Shown: piece by piece, positions 1 to 7,805 of the stretch | How positions within the stretch are numbered: the first letter of the stretch is position 1 | Layout: the number at the start of each line of letters is the position of its first letter | From: an uncultured Prevotellaceae bacterium | Lineage (GTDB): Bacteria > Bacteroidota > Bacteroidia > Bacteroidales > Bacteroidaceae | Assembly (NCBI GenBank): GCA_902763615.1 | Contig: CACWSX010000032.1 | Span: forward strand, 1-35,313 | Length of the DNA: 35,313 nucleotides | Direction of reading: 5' to 3' | Position numbers and translations under genes: made by a program | Notes under the pieces: generated by a model | Databases searched by the model: none | The model's input: the letters and a program-made list of their open reading frames with translations, nothing else | Told to the model about the DNA's origin: nothing

Positions 1-153
1 AATTGATTAATTGTTAATAGATGTTGTTAATTATTTTTACTTATCTCCGAATCGACTCCGTTTTTGGCTTTGCCTAGGAAACAGGTGCCTCGCGCGCAGA
101 CAATTTTTGTTGCTCAGGCAGGCCGCAAATTTCGTCTTTTTTCTTTGACAATG

Positions 154-185
154 CAAAGGTAGTAAAAATTCAAAGTACTTCCAAA
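154..185 (-). promoter_or_regulatory. Leftward Bacteroidales promoter, TTTG-N20-TACCTTTG
   Basis: On the minus strand TTTG (185-182) is separated by exactly 20 bases from TACCTTTG (161-154), matching the Bacteroidetes sigma-ABfr consensus of TTTG and TAnnTTTG. Transcription would start near 147 and run off the left edge, so the gene served lies outside the window. Confidence 0.5.
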
Positions 186-234
186 TTATTTCGCAAAAAA
201 AGCACGCAAAAAAGCACATTTTGAAACGAGTTTA

Positions 235-268
235 AAATCTTGCATTCTTGCATTCTTGCATTAAAAAA
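235..268. repeat. Left copy of 34-bp direct repeat (CTTGCAT triplet)
   Basis: Three consecutive CTTGCAT units preceded by AAAT and followed by an A-run. The same 34 bases recur in the same orientation at 15974-16007 with 32 of 34 matches by eye. The two copies sit near the two ends of the accessory region. In the right copy the repeat directly follows the stop codon of the DUF3987 gene, so this left copy may be the footprint of a lost homologous cluster or an element end. Confidence 0.7.
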
Positions 269-297
269 AAGAGCCCCAACTACCGTGAAAGAGGAAT

Positions 298-333
298 CTA
301 ATTATTATTATATTATAATATAATAATAATTAG
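298..333. repeat. Perfect 36-bp AT-rich palindrome
   Basis: The 18 bases from 298 are exactly the reverse complement of the 18 bases ending at 333, with no spacer. All bases are A or T except the terminal C and G. It sits between CTTGCAT units on the left (239-261) and ATGCAAG units on the right (361-391), so two levels of inverted symmetry are nested. It has no T-tract suggesting a terminator. Candidate roles are an origin, a recombination site or a folded single-stranded DNA structure. Confidence 0.85.
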
Positions 334-360
334 CCCCCCTTCTCCCCCGTATATGTGCCT

Positions 361-391
361 ATGCAAGGATGCAAGGATGCAAGAATGCAAG
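361..391. repeat. ATGCAAG repeat cluster (inverted relative to 235-268)
   Basis: Four consecutive ATGCAAG-type units (ATGCAAGG, ATGCAAGG, ATGCAAGA, ATGCAAGG). They are the reverse complement of the CTTGCAT units at 239-261 and so form the outer arms of an imperfect inverted repeat around the 36-bp palindrome. Confidence 0.8.
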
Positions 392-470
392 GTTTTTGAG
401 TTTAAGTTCTTTGTGCCTTTCTTCATACGAATTGGGTTTAAGTTTAACATAAAAATAAATGCCTCATATT

Positions 471-512
471 AAACGCACTTAGGACCCGCATCTCTGCGAG
501 TCCTAAGCGTTT
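471..512. promoter_or_regulatory. Stable hairpin, possible leader RNA element
   Basis: CTTAGGAC (478-485) pairs with GTCCTAAG (500-507). An inner CGC/GCG helix (87-89 with 96-98 of the 400s) closes a six-base loop, and outer AAACG/CGTTT arms extend the stem. There is no T-tract on either side, so it is not a typical intrinsic terminator. It would lie about 75-115 nt into the transcript of the leftward promoter at 594-625. Confidence 0.6.
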
Positions 513-593
513 CTAACTAATTAACTAAAAACTAAACGTATGAAAAAGAAACTATCGATGAAAAAGACTAATTCTATTTTTTTATTTCTGATG

Positions 594-625
594 CAAAGTT
601 ACGGTGATTTTGGGCTAATTCCAAA
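594..625 (-). promoter_or_regulatory. Leftward promoter, TTTG-N20-TAACTTTG
   Basis: Minus-strand TTTG (625-622), a 20-base spacer and TAACTTTG (601-594) match the Bacteroidetes consensus. Its transcript would start near 587 and cross the hairpin at 471-512 and the palindrome at 298-333 without meeting a credible open frame. It may be an orphan promoter or drive an untranslated RNA. Confidence 0.5.
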
Positions 626-725
626 TAAATACGCCATTTCTTCTTCAACTTGTATGGACAAACGCCCCATCTTTGGCCAAATCATGGAAATCCCCTCAAT
701 AATTGTCCAAAACGATGAAAAAAAA

Positions 726-884
726 GGCCCGTCGCTTCCTTGATGTCGTCACAAATTGTGATGAGATAAAATCTTTTGATGTTGCAGTTCCTCCCCATCT
801 TGAAATTCCATTTTGGAATATCAAGTCGGTTCTGAGTTTTTCAAACTCCTCTTTAGTTTGCTGGAACATGAAGTCTTTAGGGCG
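726..884 (-). pseudogene. ORF6N-domain gene remnant
   Basis: Reading leftward, an open stretch of 53 codons begins RPKDFMFQQTKEEFEKLR and ends near SSQFVTTSRKRRA. This resembles the centre of ORF6N domains; the intact neighbour has RFPEDFMFQLSKTEFQIW followed by the SQIVTSN segment. The remnant has no start codon, lacks the N-terminal helices and stops before the expected YAFTEQG motif. It begins four bases beyond the stop codon of the intact ORF6N gene, in the same orientation, which suggests an old tandem duplication or recombination scar. The match is a reading by eye over a short segment. Confidence 0.55.
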
Positions 885-887
885 ATC

Positions 888-1484
888 TTAAAGATTTTCT
901 TCATCTTCCTTTGGCTGGATAAAGCCAATTTGTTTGCGAGGTTTTATGGTCGCATTTTGCGACCTTGAAGACTGTAACTCTGCCAAAGCCGTACTGATGG
1001 CATCGAGCTGTGCACGAGTGCTCTCATTGATGTCATTCTGGTCTGCGAGGATTTCATTCATTTCAGATTTAATGAAGGCAATTTCCTTTTCAATCAGGTT
1101 AAAACGTTCATTTGTATCAGGAATGCTAACGATGCGTCGGAGGGCCACAAAAGCTCTAATGATTTTGATATTTGTATCTATTGCAATATCAGAATTCAGG
1201 ATCCCACTCAGCATGGTAACCCCTTGTTCCGTGAAAGCATAAGGTGGCCGACGTAATCCCTTCTTGTCGGAATTGGAGGTCACAATTTGTGACTTCCAAA
1301 TTTGGAACTCTGTTTTTGATAGTTGAAACATAAAGTCTTCAGGAAATCTTTTGATGTTTCGTTTAACTGCCTGATTTAAGACCTTCGTTTCTACATTGTA
1401 CAATGCAGCGATGTCTCTGTCAAGCATCACGCGCTGGCCGCGAATGACATAAATTTTGGATTGGATAATTTGTAATTCGTCCAT
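888..1484 (-). CDS. ORF6N domain-containing DNA-binding protein
   Basis: A 198-residue protein. Residues 1-115 form an ORF6N domain: an N-terminal stretch with VMLDRDIAALYNVETKVLNQAVKRN, then RFPEDFMFQLS and YAFTEQGVTMLS. Residues 130-175 are predicted helical or coiled coil, and the tail is charged. ORF6N domains occur in phage antirepressors and in host genes near mobile DNA and restriction systems. Binding to DNA is the family expectation; the specific role here is unknown. A TATCTTTG promoter on the same strand (1531-1524) gives a leader of about 33 nt. The gene is divergent from the T5orf172-led operon, so the intervening 167 bp could be a regulatory site for both. A decayed second copy lies just downstream. 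Confidence 0.85.
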   Translation of the reverse strand: MDELQIIQSKIYVIRGQRVMLDRDIAALYNVETKVLNQAVKRNIKRFPEDFMFQLSKTEFQIWKSQIVTSNSDKKGLRRPPYAFTEQGVTMLSGILNSDIAIDTNIKIIRAFVALRRIVSIPDTNERFNLIEKEIAFIKSEMNEILADQNDINESTRAQLDAISTALAELQSSRSQNATIKPRKQIGFIQPKEDEENL

Positions 1485-1523
1485 AGTAAAGTGGATTTAA
1501 TGTTAATAATATGTTTCAAGCTG

Positions 1524-1531
1524 CAAAGATA
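1524..1531 (-). promoter_or_regulatory. Promoter of the ORF6N gene (TATCTTTG)
   Basis: Minus-strand TATCTTTG followed by GCAG, about 40 bp upstream of the ORF6N start codon. It matches the Bacteroidetes -7 element and is back to back with the rightward promoter at 1590-1621. Confidence 0.6.
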
Positions 1532-1589
1532 GACTTTTTTTCTCTATCTTCCAAAAATTAATCCTTAAATTTGATTTTTCATCATATTA

Positions 1590-1621
1590 TTTGCGTTTCT
1601 CAATGTTTTTTATTATCTTTG
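1590..1621 (+). promoter_or_regulatory. Promoter of the restriction/HEPN operon, TTTG-N20-TATCTTTG
   Basis: TTTG at 1590-1593, a 20-base spacer and TATCTTTG at 1614-1621 fit the Bacteroidetes consensus exactly. The start codon at 1652 follows a leader of roughly 25 nt. The genes to 7321 are tightly packed and have no other obvious promoter, so this one probably serves all four. Confidence 0.7.
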
Positions 1622-1651
1622 CAGCATTAAAACTAAAACGAACACAACAGA

Positions 1652-2296
1652 ATGAAAGACCCTGGCTATGTGTATATCTTGACCAATCCCAGCTTTCGTG
1701 AGGATTGGGTGAAGATTGGTAAGAGTTCACGTCCTGTGGATGTGAGAAGCAAGGAACTGGATAATACAGCTGTTCCCTTGCCCTTCGAAATATTCGCCAC
1801 GATGAAGACCACGAAATACAACGAGGTTGAGAAGTTGGTGCATAAGACCATTGATCGCCTTACCGATCTGCGCATCCGCCAAAACCGCGAGTTCTTCAAT
1901 GTAGCCCCACAGATGGCTCTCGATATCTTCCGCGATATTGCCAGCGCGATAGACGACGCCGAAGTGACACTCTACGAAGAGAATAAGCCAATCGTGGAAA
2001 GCGAACACAAGGAACCACAGAAGCGAGAAGTGAAACGCCCCCGTTTCAAGTTCTCCATGTGTGGAATCAAAATTGGCGAACAAGTCACCTTTGACCCAAC
2101 GGGCCTTGTTGTGAAAGTGGCTTCCGATGACAGCATCGAATACGAAGGACGTATCTATAAACTATCCCCCTTCGTTGGCACCTTCATGCCAGAGGAACAT
2201 CGCAATGCCTCTGGTGCCTATCAAGGTGCCAAGTATTTCTCGTATAACGGGAAAGTGCTGGATGAGATTAGGAAAGAAAATGAAAACATAGAATGA
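1652..2296 (+). CDS. T5orf172/GIY-YIG family nuclease-like protein
   Basis: A 214-residue protein. Residues 4-95 match the T5orf172 branch of the GIY-YIG superfamily: GYVYIL (Tyr6, Tyr8), WVKIGKS (around Gly23), Arg32, His64 in EKLVHK and Glu80 in NREFF. These are the positions where the family keeps its Tyr, Arg, His and Glu catalytic residues. A charged linker (about 108-128) leads to a small C-terminal domain (130-210) with DPTGLVVKV and GTFMPEEHRNASGAYQG that I cannot name. It is the first gene of a four-gene unit; its stop codon is only 9 bp before the methylase ATG. Members of the family are common in phages and defence islands. Cleavage of nucleic acid is inferred from the family, and whether it is needed by the restriction system is unknown. 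Confidence 0.85.
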   Translation: MKDPGYVYILTNPSFREDWVKIGKSSRPVDVRSKELDNTAVPLPFEIFATMKTTKYNEVEKLVHKTIDRLTDLRIRQNREFFNVAPQMALDIFRDIASAIDDAEVTLYEENKPIVESEHKEPQKREVKRPRFKFSMCGIKIGEQVTFDPTGLVVKVASDDSIEYEGRIYKLSPFVGTFMPEEHRNASGAYQGAKYFSYNGKVLDEIRKENENIE

Positions 2297-2305
2297 TTGT
2301 ACAAG

Positions 2306-4468
2306 ATGGAAGATATTATAAAGAAAGGTGTTGAGAAAGGACTCATATCTTTTAATGAAGATATTAGTCGAATTACATATACACATGTCAATAAGTCACG
2401 TAACTATCTTGATCCTGAAGAACAAGTAGAGGCTGAATCTTTTTTGAAACTGATTTTAGTGTATAATTATCCTGTACAAAGAATCAAGTTGTTTGAGAAG
2501 GTAACTATGGGTTCAAGTAAAAAAGAGGCAGATATCATTGTATATGAAGATGATTTATGCTTTAATCCCTCTATCATAGTCGAATGCAAAAAACAAGAAG
2601 TATCAGAAGCTGAATTCCTTCAAGCTATAGAGCAAGCTGCAAGTTATGCTTATGCACTTTCTGGGACTGTCAAATATATCTGGACTACTTCTGGTATCAA
2701 AGATTCTTATTTGCAAATTGATAAAGAGAGAAAGGTCCGGATACAAATTCCGAATATACCTTTATACGGAAAACCCGTTCCAAAATATTCTTTTGTAAAA
2801 GGTGGCCGCTTACGAAATGAAGATGCAGGAAATGATGCCATCAAGCAACAATTCTTTGACCTTGAACAGGTTTCTGAAAGTGAACTTACCAATCGTTTTA
2901 AAAAAGCACACCAATCTCTTTGGGCAGGAGGAGAATTGAATCCTTCTGATGCATTTGATGAATTGGATAAACTAATTTTCTGCAAAATATGGGATGAGCG
3001 TAAACCTCGTAAAAAAGGTGAACCATACGATTTTCAAATCTTTGACATTGAGAAGCCTAAAAATGCCACCCAAAACGATATAGATGCTATAGAACAGCAG
3101 ATAACGACGGAATTGGCAGAAAGAATACTGGCTCTTTATGAGGAGGGTAGGAATAAAGACAAAGAAGTATTTAAAGATAATATCCGGTTGACGCCACAGC
3201 GTATCAGAACGGTTGTAAGCTATTTGCAAGGAGCAAATTTGTCTAAGACAGACCTTGATAGTAAAGGCAAAGCGTTTGAAACTTTTATGGGCTCATATTT
3301 TCGTGGTGATTTTGGACAATACTTTACACCTCGAAATATTGTAAAATTCATAGTTGATGTATTACCTATTGATAATTATTCGAAGGTCCTTGATACTTCT
3401 TGCGGTAGTGGAGGTTTTTTGCTTTATGCATTAGATAAAGTTCGTCAGCAAGCTGGAGATTATTATGATGAAGGAACTGTAGATCATTACAACCATTGGC
3501 ATGACTTTGCTTCAAATAATTTATTTGGTATAGAGATAAACGAACAAATTGCCCGCACTGCCAAGATGAATATGATTATTCACGATGACGGTCATACTAA
3601 TGTCATATCAAGCGACGGTCTTTTACGTGATGATGTGATCATAGACAGAACAGACAACAAGGGATTTGAATATGGAACCTTTGATGTGATAATTACAAAC
3701 CCTCCTTTTGGCAGCACTGTCAAGCAAACTGAGAAGGCATATTTACATCAGTATTCTCTCGGCAACAAGGATGTAGATTGGCTTGATACAAAGAACTCTG
3801 CGGTTAAAGAGCGTGATAGTCAAAGTACGGAAGTTTTATTTATAGAACAAGATAAAAACTTCCTTAAAGAAGGAGGTTACCTTGCTATTGTTATTCCTGA
3901 CGGTATACTTACCAATAGCAGTTTACAATATGTGCGTGACAGTATTGAAGAATGGTTCCGCATAGTAGCAGTAGTAAGTATGCCTCAAGATGCTTTTAAG
4001 GCAAACGGCGCTGGTGTGAAAAGTTCAGTATTATTTTTGAAGAAATGGACAAAAGAGCAAAGTCAGAAAATACTGGATACCAAACTAAAATTGCAGGAAC
4101 AAATAAAAAGCGCAGCAAACTATAAGGCTACTGTAGAATATTGGGAGAAAGAAAAGAAAGATATAATAAATAAACATATTGGTTTTGAAAACCAAACAGG
4201 TTTGCATGATAAAAAGCTAATCGAAAAGACTAATGATTTTATTGAGTGGAAAAAACAGATAACTGAGCAATACAGGCAAAAGATTGACGATTTAAAGGAA
4301 CAATTAGAAGAACGTTTTGCAGAAATGCATAAGAGTGAGATAGAAGATTATCCGATTTTTATGGCTATCGCTGAACAAATCGGCTATGATGCTACAGGCA
4401 AAGAAACACCTGTAAATGAATTGGAGATGATTGGAAAGGAACTAAAGAAATTTATCAAATCACTTTGA
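2306..4468 (+). CDS. Fused restriction nuclease / N6-adenine DNA methylase (BcgI-like RM subunit)
   Basis: About 720 residues from the ATG at 2306; a TTG nine bases upstream is in frame but less likely. Residues 1-150 resemble the type I R-protein N-terminal nuclease fold, with a PD-(D/E)xK-like core: Asp76 in EADIIVYE, Glu93 and Lys95 in IVECKK. The centre is a type I-style N6-adenine methylase: motif I DTSCGSGGF from Asp363 and motif IV NPPF at 465-468. Residues 580-720 are helical and probably contact the specificity subunit. No HsdR helicase gene is present in the window. Nuclease and methylase in one chain plus a separate two-TRD subunit is the layout of BcgI-type (type IIB) enzymes. The activity is inferred, and a modification-only function is possible if the nuclease site is dead. 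Confidence 0.88.
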   Translation: MEDIIKKGVEKGLISFNEDISRITYTHVNKSRNYLDPEEQVEAESFLKLILVYNYPVQRIKLFEKVTMGSSKKEADIIVYEDDLCFNPSIIVECKKQEVSEAEFLQAIEQAASYAYALSGTVKYIWTTSGIKDSYLQIDKERKVRIQIPNIPLYGKPVPKYSFVKGGRLRNEDAGNDAIKQQFFDLEQVSESELTNRFKKAHQSLWAGGELNPSDAFDELDKLIFCKIWDERKPRKKGEPYDFQIFDIEKPKNATQNDIDAIEQQITTELAERILALYEEGRNKDKEVFKDNIRLTPQRIRTVVSYLQGANLSKTDLDSKGKAFETFMGSYFRGDFGQYFTPRNIVKFIVDVLPIDNYSKVLDTSCGSGGFLLYALDKVRQQAGDYYDEGTVDHYNHWHDFASNNLFGIEINEQIARTAKMNMIIHDDGHTNVISSDGLLRDDVIIDRTDNKGFEYGTFDVIITNPPFGSTVKQTEKAYLHQYSLGNKDVDWLDTKNSAVKERDSQSTEVLFIEQDKNFLKEGGYLAIVIPDGILTNSSLQYVRDSIEEWFRIVAVVSMPQDAFKANGAGVKSSVLFLKKWTKEQSQKILDTKLKLQEQIKSAANYKATVEYWEKEKKDIINKHIGFENQTGLHDKKLIEKTNDFIEWKKQITEQYRQKIDDLKEQLEERFAEMHKSEIEDYPIFMAIAEQIGYDATGKETPVNELEMIGKELKKFIKSL

Positions 4469-4471
4469 ACT

Positions 4472-5944
4472 ATGCCATACGAAGTTCCTCAACACATTGC
4501 CACAAATAAGGTATTCATTGTTAACTTTTCAGAGTTAGAGGGTAGATTGGAGCCAGAATTCTACAGGCCATCTATTGCCTCGCTTGAAAATCATATCCGT
4601 TCTCTATCATCTCATAAATTGAGAGATTATGCGTTGTCAATAGCTGGTGGTGCAACTCCCCCAAAGACAGAAACAGCAAAATATTATACGGATTCAGAAT
4701 CAGGAATACCTTTCTTGAGAGTTCAGAACCTACAAACTAACGGTGAATTGTCTTTAAACGATTGTGTCTACATCAATGAAGATACACATAATGGATTGCT
4801 CAAAAGAAGCCAAGTTGCAGAAGATGATTTGCTCGTTAAGATTACGGGCGTTGGCCGAATGGCTATCGCATCTGTTGCTCCCAAAGGATTTGTTGGAAAT
4901 ACCAATCAACACATGGTCGTAATAAAAACAGGTGATACTGAATTAAGCAAATATCTTGCTCATTACTTGAATCTTGACATTATTGAGAGGATTGCTTCCC
5001 GCCATTCTACTGGTGGAACAAGACCTGCATTAGATTATCCATCACTGAAAAGCATTCCTATTATTGAAGATATAGATTTCTCCCTTATCGACAAAGCATT
5101 AAAAGAGAAAAAAGAAAAAGAAGAAAAAGCATGTGAACTATTAGATAACATTGATTATTATCTACTTAGCGTATTAGGTATAAAAATGCCAACATCAAAA
5201 TCACAAACATTGCAAGATAGAGTGTTTACCGTGAATTATAATAAAATTAGCGGTGGCAGATTAGATCCGAAACTATACTCTACTTCTATTGTGCAATTAA
5301 TGCAATCACTCTTCATGTCACCATATGATAAACAACCACTAAAAGATTTCATTATACGTAGTTGTAGTGGCGATTGGGGTAAAGATGAATCAGAAGAAGT
5401 AAATGAAAACAAATACACTAAATGTTTGGTCATTCGAGCAACAGAATTTGATAATACATATAATTTACACTTAGACAATTCGAGAGTTAAATATCGTTGG
5501 ATAGAAAACTCCAAATTGTCAAAAATGAATATCCATGCAAATGATTTACTAATCGAGAAATCTGGCGGTAGTGAAGACCAACCTGTTGGCAGAATTTCAA
5601 TTCTGACAGATGAAATCTTGAAGGAGAATCGGATAGCTTATAGTAACTTTATTCACAAGATTACGGTGGAGGGTATTAATCCTATGTATTTGTATTTCTA
5701 TTTGAAAACGATGCATAATATCAAAATTACCGATTCAATGCAAAGTCAAACCAATGGAATACGGAATCTGATTATGGCAGAATACTTTAACCAAACTATT
5801 GTTGTACCGCCACTTCCTAAACAACAAGAAATAGTAGACTACATAGCTTCTATTCGTCAACAGGCAAAAGCATTGCAAGAAGAAGGTAAGTATATTTTGG
5901 AGCAAGCAAAAAAAGAGGTTGAACAGATGATAATAGACCAATAA
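4472..5944 (+). CDS. Restriction-modification specificity subunit (HsdS/BcgI B-like)
   Basis: A 490-residue protein with two target-recognition halves. TRD1 (about 15-205) contains SIAGGATPPKTETAKYY and GIPFLRVQNL. A helical, Lys/Glu-rich spacer (about 206-235) separates it from TRD2 (about 245-450), which ends in PPLPKQQEIVDYI. A second coiled coil runs to the C-terminus. This internal repeat is typical of HsdS proteins that read a bipartite asymmetric target; the sequence read cannot be predicted here. It starts 3 bp after the methylase stop and 9 bp before the HEPN gene, so co-transcription is very likely. Both halves appear full length, with no sign of phase-variable inverted copies nearby. 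Confidence 0.9.
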   Translation: MPYEVPQHIATNKVFIVNFSELEGRLEPEFYRPSIASLENHIRSLSSHKLRDYALSIAGGATPPKTETAKYYTDSESGIPFLRVQNLQTNGELSLNDCVYINEDTHNGLLKRSQVAEDDLLVKITGVGRMAIASVAPKGFVGNTNQHMVVIKTGDTELSKYLAHYLNLDIIERIASRHSTGGTRPALDYPSLKSIPIIEDIDFSLIDKALKEKKEKEEKACELLDNIDYYLLSVLGIKMPTSKSQTLQDRVFTVNYNKISGGRLDPKLYSTSIVQLMQSLFMSPYDKQPLKDFIIRSCSGDWGKDESEEVNENKYTKCLVIRATEFDNTYNLHLDNSRVKYRWIENSKLSKMNIHANDLLIEKSGGSEDQPVGRISILTDEILKENRIAYSNFIHKITVEGINPMYLYFYLKTMHNIKITDSMQSQTNGIRNLIMAEYFNQTIVVPPLPKQQEIVDYIASIRQQAKALQEEGKYILEQAKKEVEQMIIDQ

Positions 5945-5953
5945 TACTTCACT

Positions 5954-7321
5954 ATGAATAATTACGGCTTTCATTTTGCAGGGTCCTATCAAGGATATTG
6001 GAATATTTCCCAAATAGGTAGGAAGATACCTGGGACATTATATTTAGAAAAGCATTCCATTCGTTTGGAACTGTTTTGGAATAATGTAACTCATGTAGAT
6101 CTACGTGTCATTCCATCTGCTACGGGCTATGCATATACTGAAATAGGTAACAAAAAAATATGTTATTACTTTGTACTAAAAGGGTTGCAAATAATGTCTG
6201 CTTCTTGGTTCGGAAAACATCAAAGCCAATATAAATTGGATGTTAATCATTTCTTTATGTCGGATGTGCCAAGATTTACTACAAATGTTATCCTCAGTTG
6301 CTGTATTAGAACTGATCTAATGGATAAATGGGTATGGGATTATACACAAAATAGCTATTCTAATTTATGGCCTTTTAATAAAAATGATGGCATCGAAATT
6401 AAATATCAAGCCAAGCCACCATTAACGTTGTATGAATCAGAATTATATGAATTGTATATTTATTTCAGCAACGAAGCTCACACGCCAAATGCTGATGGTT
6501 TTAGTATGTCCACTCATACCTTCTTAAACCTCAGGCTAAAGAAAAAACAGAAGTTATATGATGCACTCGATTTGGCAGAATCTGTAATTTGGCTATTCTC
6601 ATTGTTATGGAACAATCAGTTCAGTCCAGACTTTATCGAGTTTAGGACTTCAAAAGCAAAATTCATATACAAACAAAGTGACCGATATAGTTATAAGTAT
6701 CGTGACGTAAATAACAGCTCTCTTAGAACAGATGTCTCCGATTTTGACGAAGAAGAACTATCGTCCATTATTGAAAAGTGGTCTCAATTTGTAGAAAGAG
6801 ATATCGTTTCGATAAGAACATTTTTCGAAACACAATACGATGAGCATATGACTCCGTCTGCAATGTTAAAAAACTATATGTCTGTCATTGATGGCCTTTC
6901 TCGTGAACTTCAAATTACGACCACAGGTCAATCAAACAACAGCAAAAGACTTGAGAAGTTTGAGACTTTATTAAGCGCTATCAGGCCCCATATTAAAGCA
7001 AAAGAGTTTAACGAAATTAAGATGGCCATTCTCAGAGAGTCTCCATCAGAGTTAAAACCTCGTTTTGTTCAACTAATAAAGATTCTATCAGAATATACAA
7101 ATATTGAACTTCCATATGACTTTTGCTATAGAGCAGTAGAAACAAGAAACTTGTTGACACATACTAAATCGTCAGGAAAAGATGTATTTCATAAAGAACA
7201 ATATAGAGACGTAGCCTTTTGTTTGGAAGATTTGATAAGGGCTTATATCCTATTTAAGATAGGAGTTCCTAAGGAAATAGCAAGTAAAATATTACCAAGT
7301 AAAATATCAATGCCCAGTTAA
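5954..7321 (+). CDS. ApeA-like HEPN-domain protein
   Basis: A 455-residue protein. The N-terminal half (about 5-200, starting FHFAGSYQGYWNI and then GTLYLEKHSIRLELF) resembles the ApeA N-terminal beta-rich domain. The C-terminal half is all-helical with the sequence RNLLTH (Arg398 to His403), the R-x4-H signature of HEPN ribonucleases with the common polar residue after Arg. ApeA is an established anti-phage abortive-infection family whose HEPN domain acts as a toxic RNase. The gene lies 9 bp behind the specificity subunit, the last gene of the operon. I infer a back-up response that kills or stalls the cell when restriction fails. The overall assignment is strong for HEPN and moderate for ApeA specifically. 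Confidence 0.75.
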   Translation: MNNYGFHFAGSYQGYWNISQIGRKIPGTLYLEKHSIRLELFWNNVTHVDLRVIPSATGYAYTEIGNKKICYYFVLKGLQIMSASWFGKHQSQYKLDVNHFFMSDVPRFTTNVILSCCIRTDLMDKWVWDYTQNSYSNLWPFNKNDGIEIKYQAKPPLTLYESELYELYIYFSNEAHTPNADGFSMSTHTFLNLRLKKKQKLYDALDLAESVIWLFSLLWNNQFSPDFIEFRTSKAKFIYKQSDRYSYKYRDVNNSSLRTDVSDFDEEELSSIIEKWSQFVERDIVSIRTFFETQYDEHMTPSAMLKNYMSVIDGLSRELQITTTGQSNNSKRLEKFETLLSAIRPHIKAKEFNEIKMAILRESPSELKPRFVQLIKILSEYTNIELPYDFCYRAVETRNLLTHTKSSGKDVFHKEQYRDVAFCLEDLIRAYILFKIGVPKEIASKILPSKISMPS

Positions 7322-7409
7322 TATCGTTTGGAAATAACGTGTTTAGTACGCAATGTGGACTGATATGATGTGTATTAGAAGAGATAAAGAAATATATACC
7401 CAATGAAAA

Positions 7410-7748
7410 ATGGATAAAGACATTAGAGATTTCTTGGATAGAGCTACACAGAAAAGGCTTTATAAGGAAAATAAGAAACGCAAAGACAAACGCCTTGCGA
7501 AACAGGCGAACCTTCAGGAAAGAAAAAACCGAAGAAACGCCGCTCAGAATGACGTCGATCTTTTATGTGGTGAATGCATCAAGGGAGACAACAAACTAAG
7601 TAAACTTGCTGATAGTGGAAGAGATTACAGCACAGAGACGAAGTTTAGGTCAAAAAAACGCACTCCTGAAGAGCAGAAGAAATATGATTGGGAGAACAGA
7701 CCTCGTTTTATTTCTGTACCAATGGGAGGACAAAACAAAAAATATTGA
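7410..7748 (+). CDS. Small basic protein of unknown function
   Basis: A 112-residue protein, strongly charged and Lys/Arg-rich in its first 50 residues (RLYKENKKRKDKRLAKQ), with a CGEC motif near residue 54 and a polar C-terminus ending MGGQNKKY. It lacks a signal peptide and membrane segments, and I do not recognise a family. It sits 88 bp after the HEPN gene in the same orientation, so it may be a distal member of that operon. The composition would suit nucleic-acid binding, but that is only inference. It could also be a spurious frame, though its length and composition favour a real gene. Confidence 0.5.
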   Translation: MDKDIRDFLDRATQKRLYKENKKRKDKRLAKQANLQERKNRRNAAQNDVDLLCGECIKGDNKLSKLADSGRDYSTETKFRSKKRTPEEQKKYDWENRPRFISVPMGGQNKKY

Positions 7749-7805
7749 TTTTGTCCTTGGATAAAGAATTCTGGGGCCGATTGTGTCATTTCGAATAAAT
7801 TGATG

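Larger units (their letters stand above)
1..700. other. Gene-poor left end of the accessory region
   Basis: I find no convincing protein-coding gene in these 700 bases. The stretch holds a leftward promoter (154-185), one copy of a 34-bp direct repeat (235-268), a perfect 36-bp palindrome (298-333), TGCAAG-type repeats in inverted orientation on either side of it, a hairpin (471-512) and a second leftward promoter (594-625). Short open frames on both strands are low-complexity and resemble nothing I recognise. The base composition is clearly more AT-rich than the housekeeping genes to the right. Confidence 0.6.

Noticed and set aside
37-219. 60-codon minus-strand frame at the left edge
   Set aside because: It spans the leftward promoter at 154-185 and has no recognisable features.
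235-391. CRISPR-like array from the CTTGCAT/ATGCAAG units
   Set aside because: The units are 8 bp with no unique spacers and appear in both orientations; there are no cas genes.
540-891. Two plus-strand frames (540-743, 703-891) as genes
   Set aside because: Low-complexity starts and no family features; the second is antisense to the ORF6N remnant.
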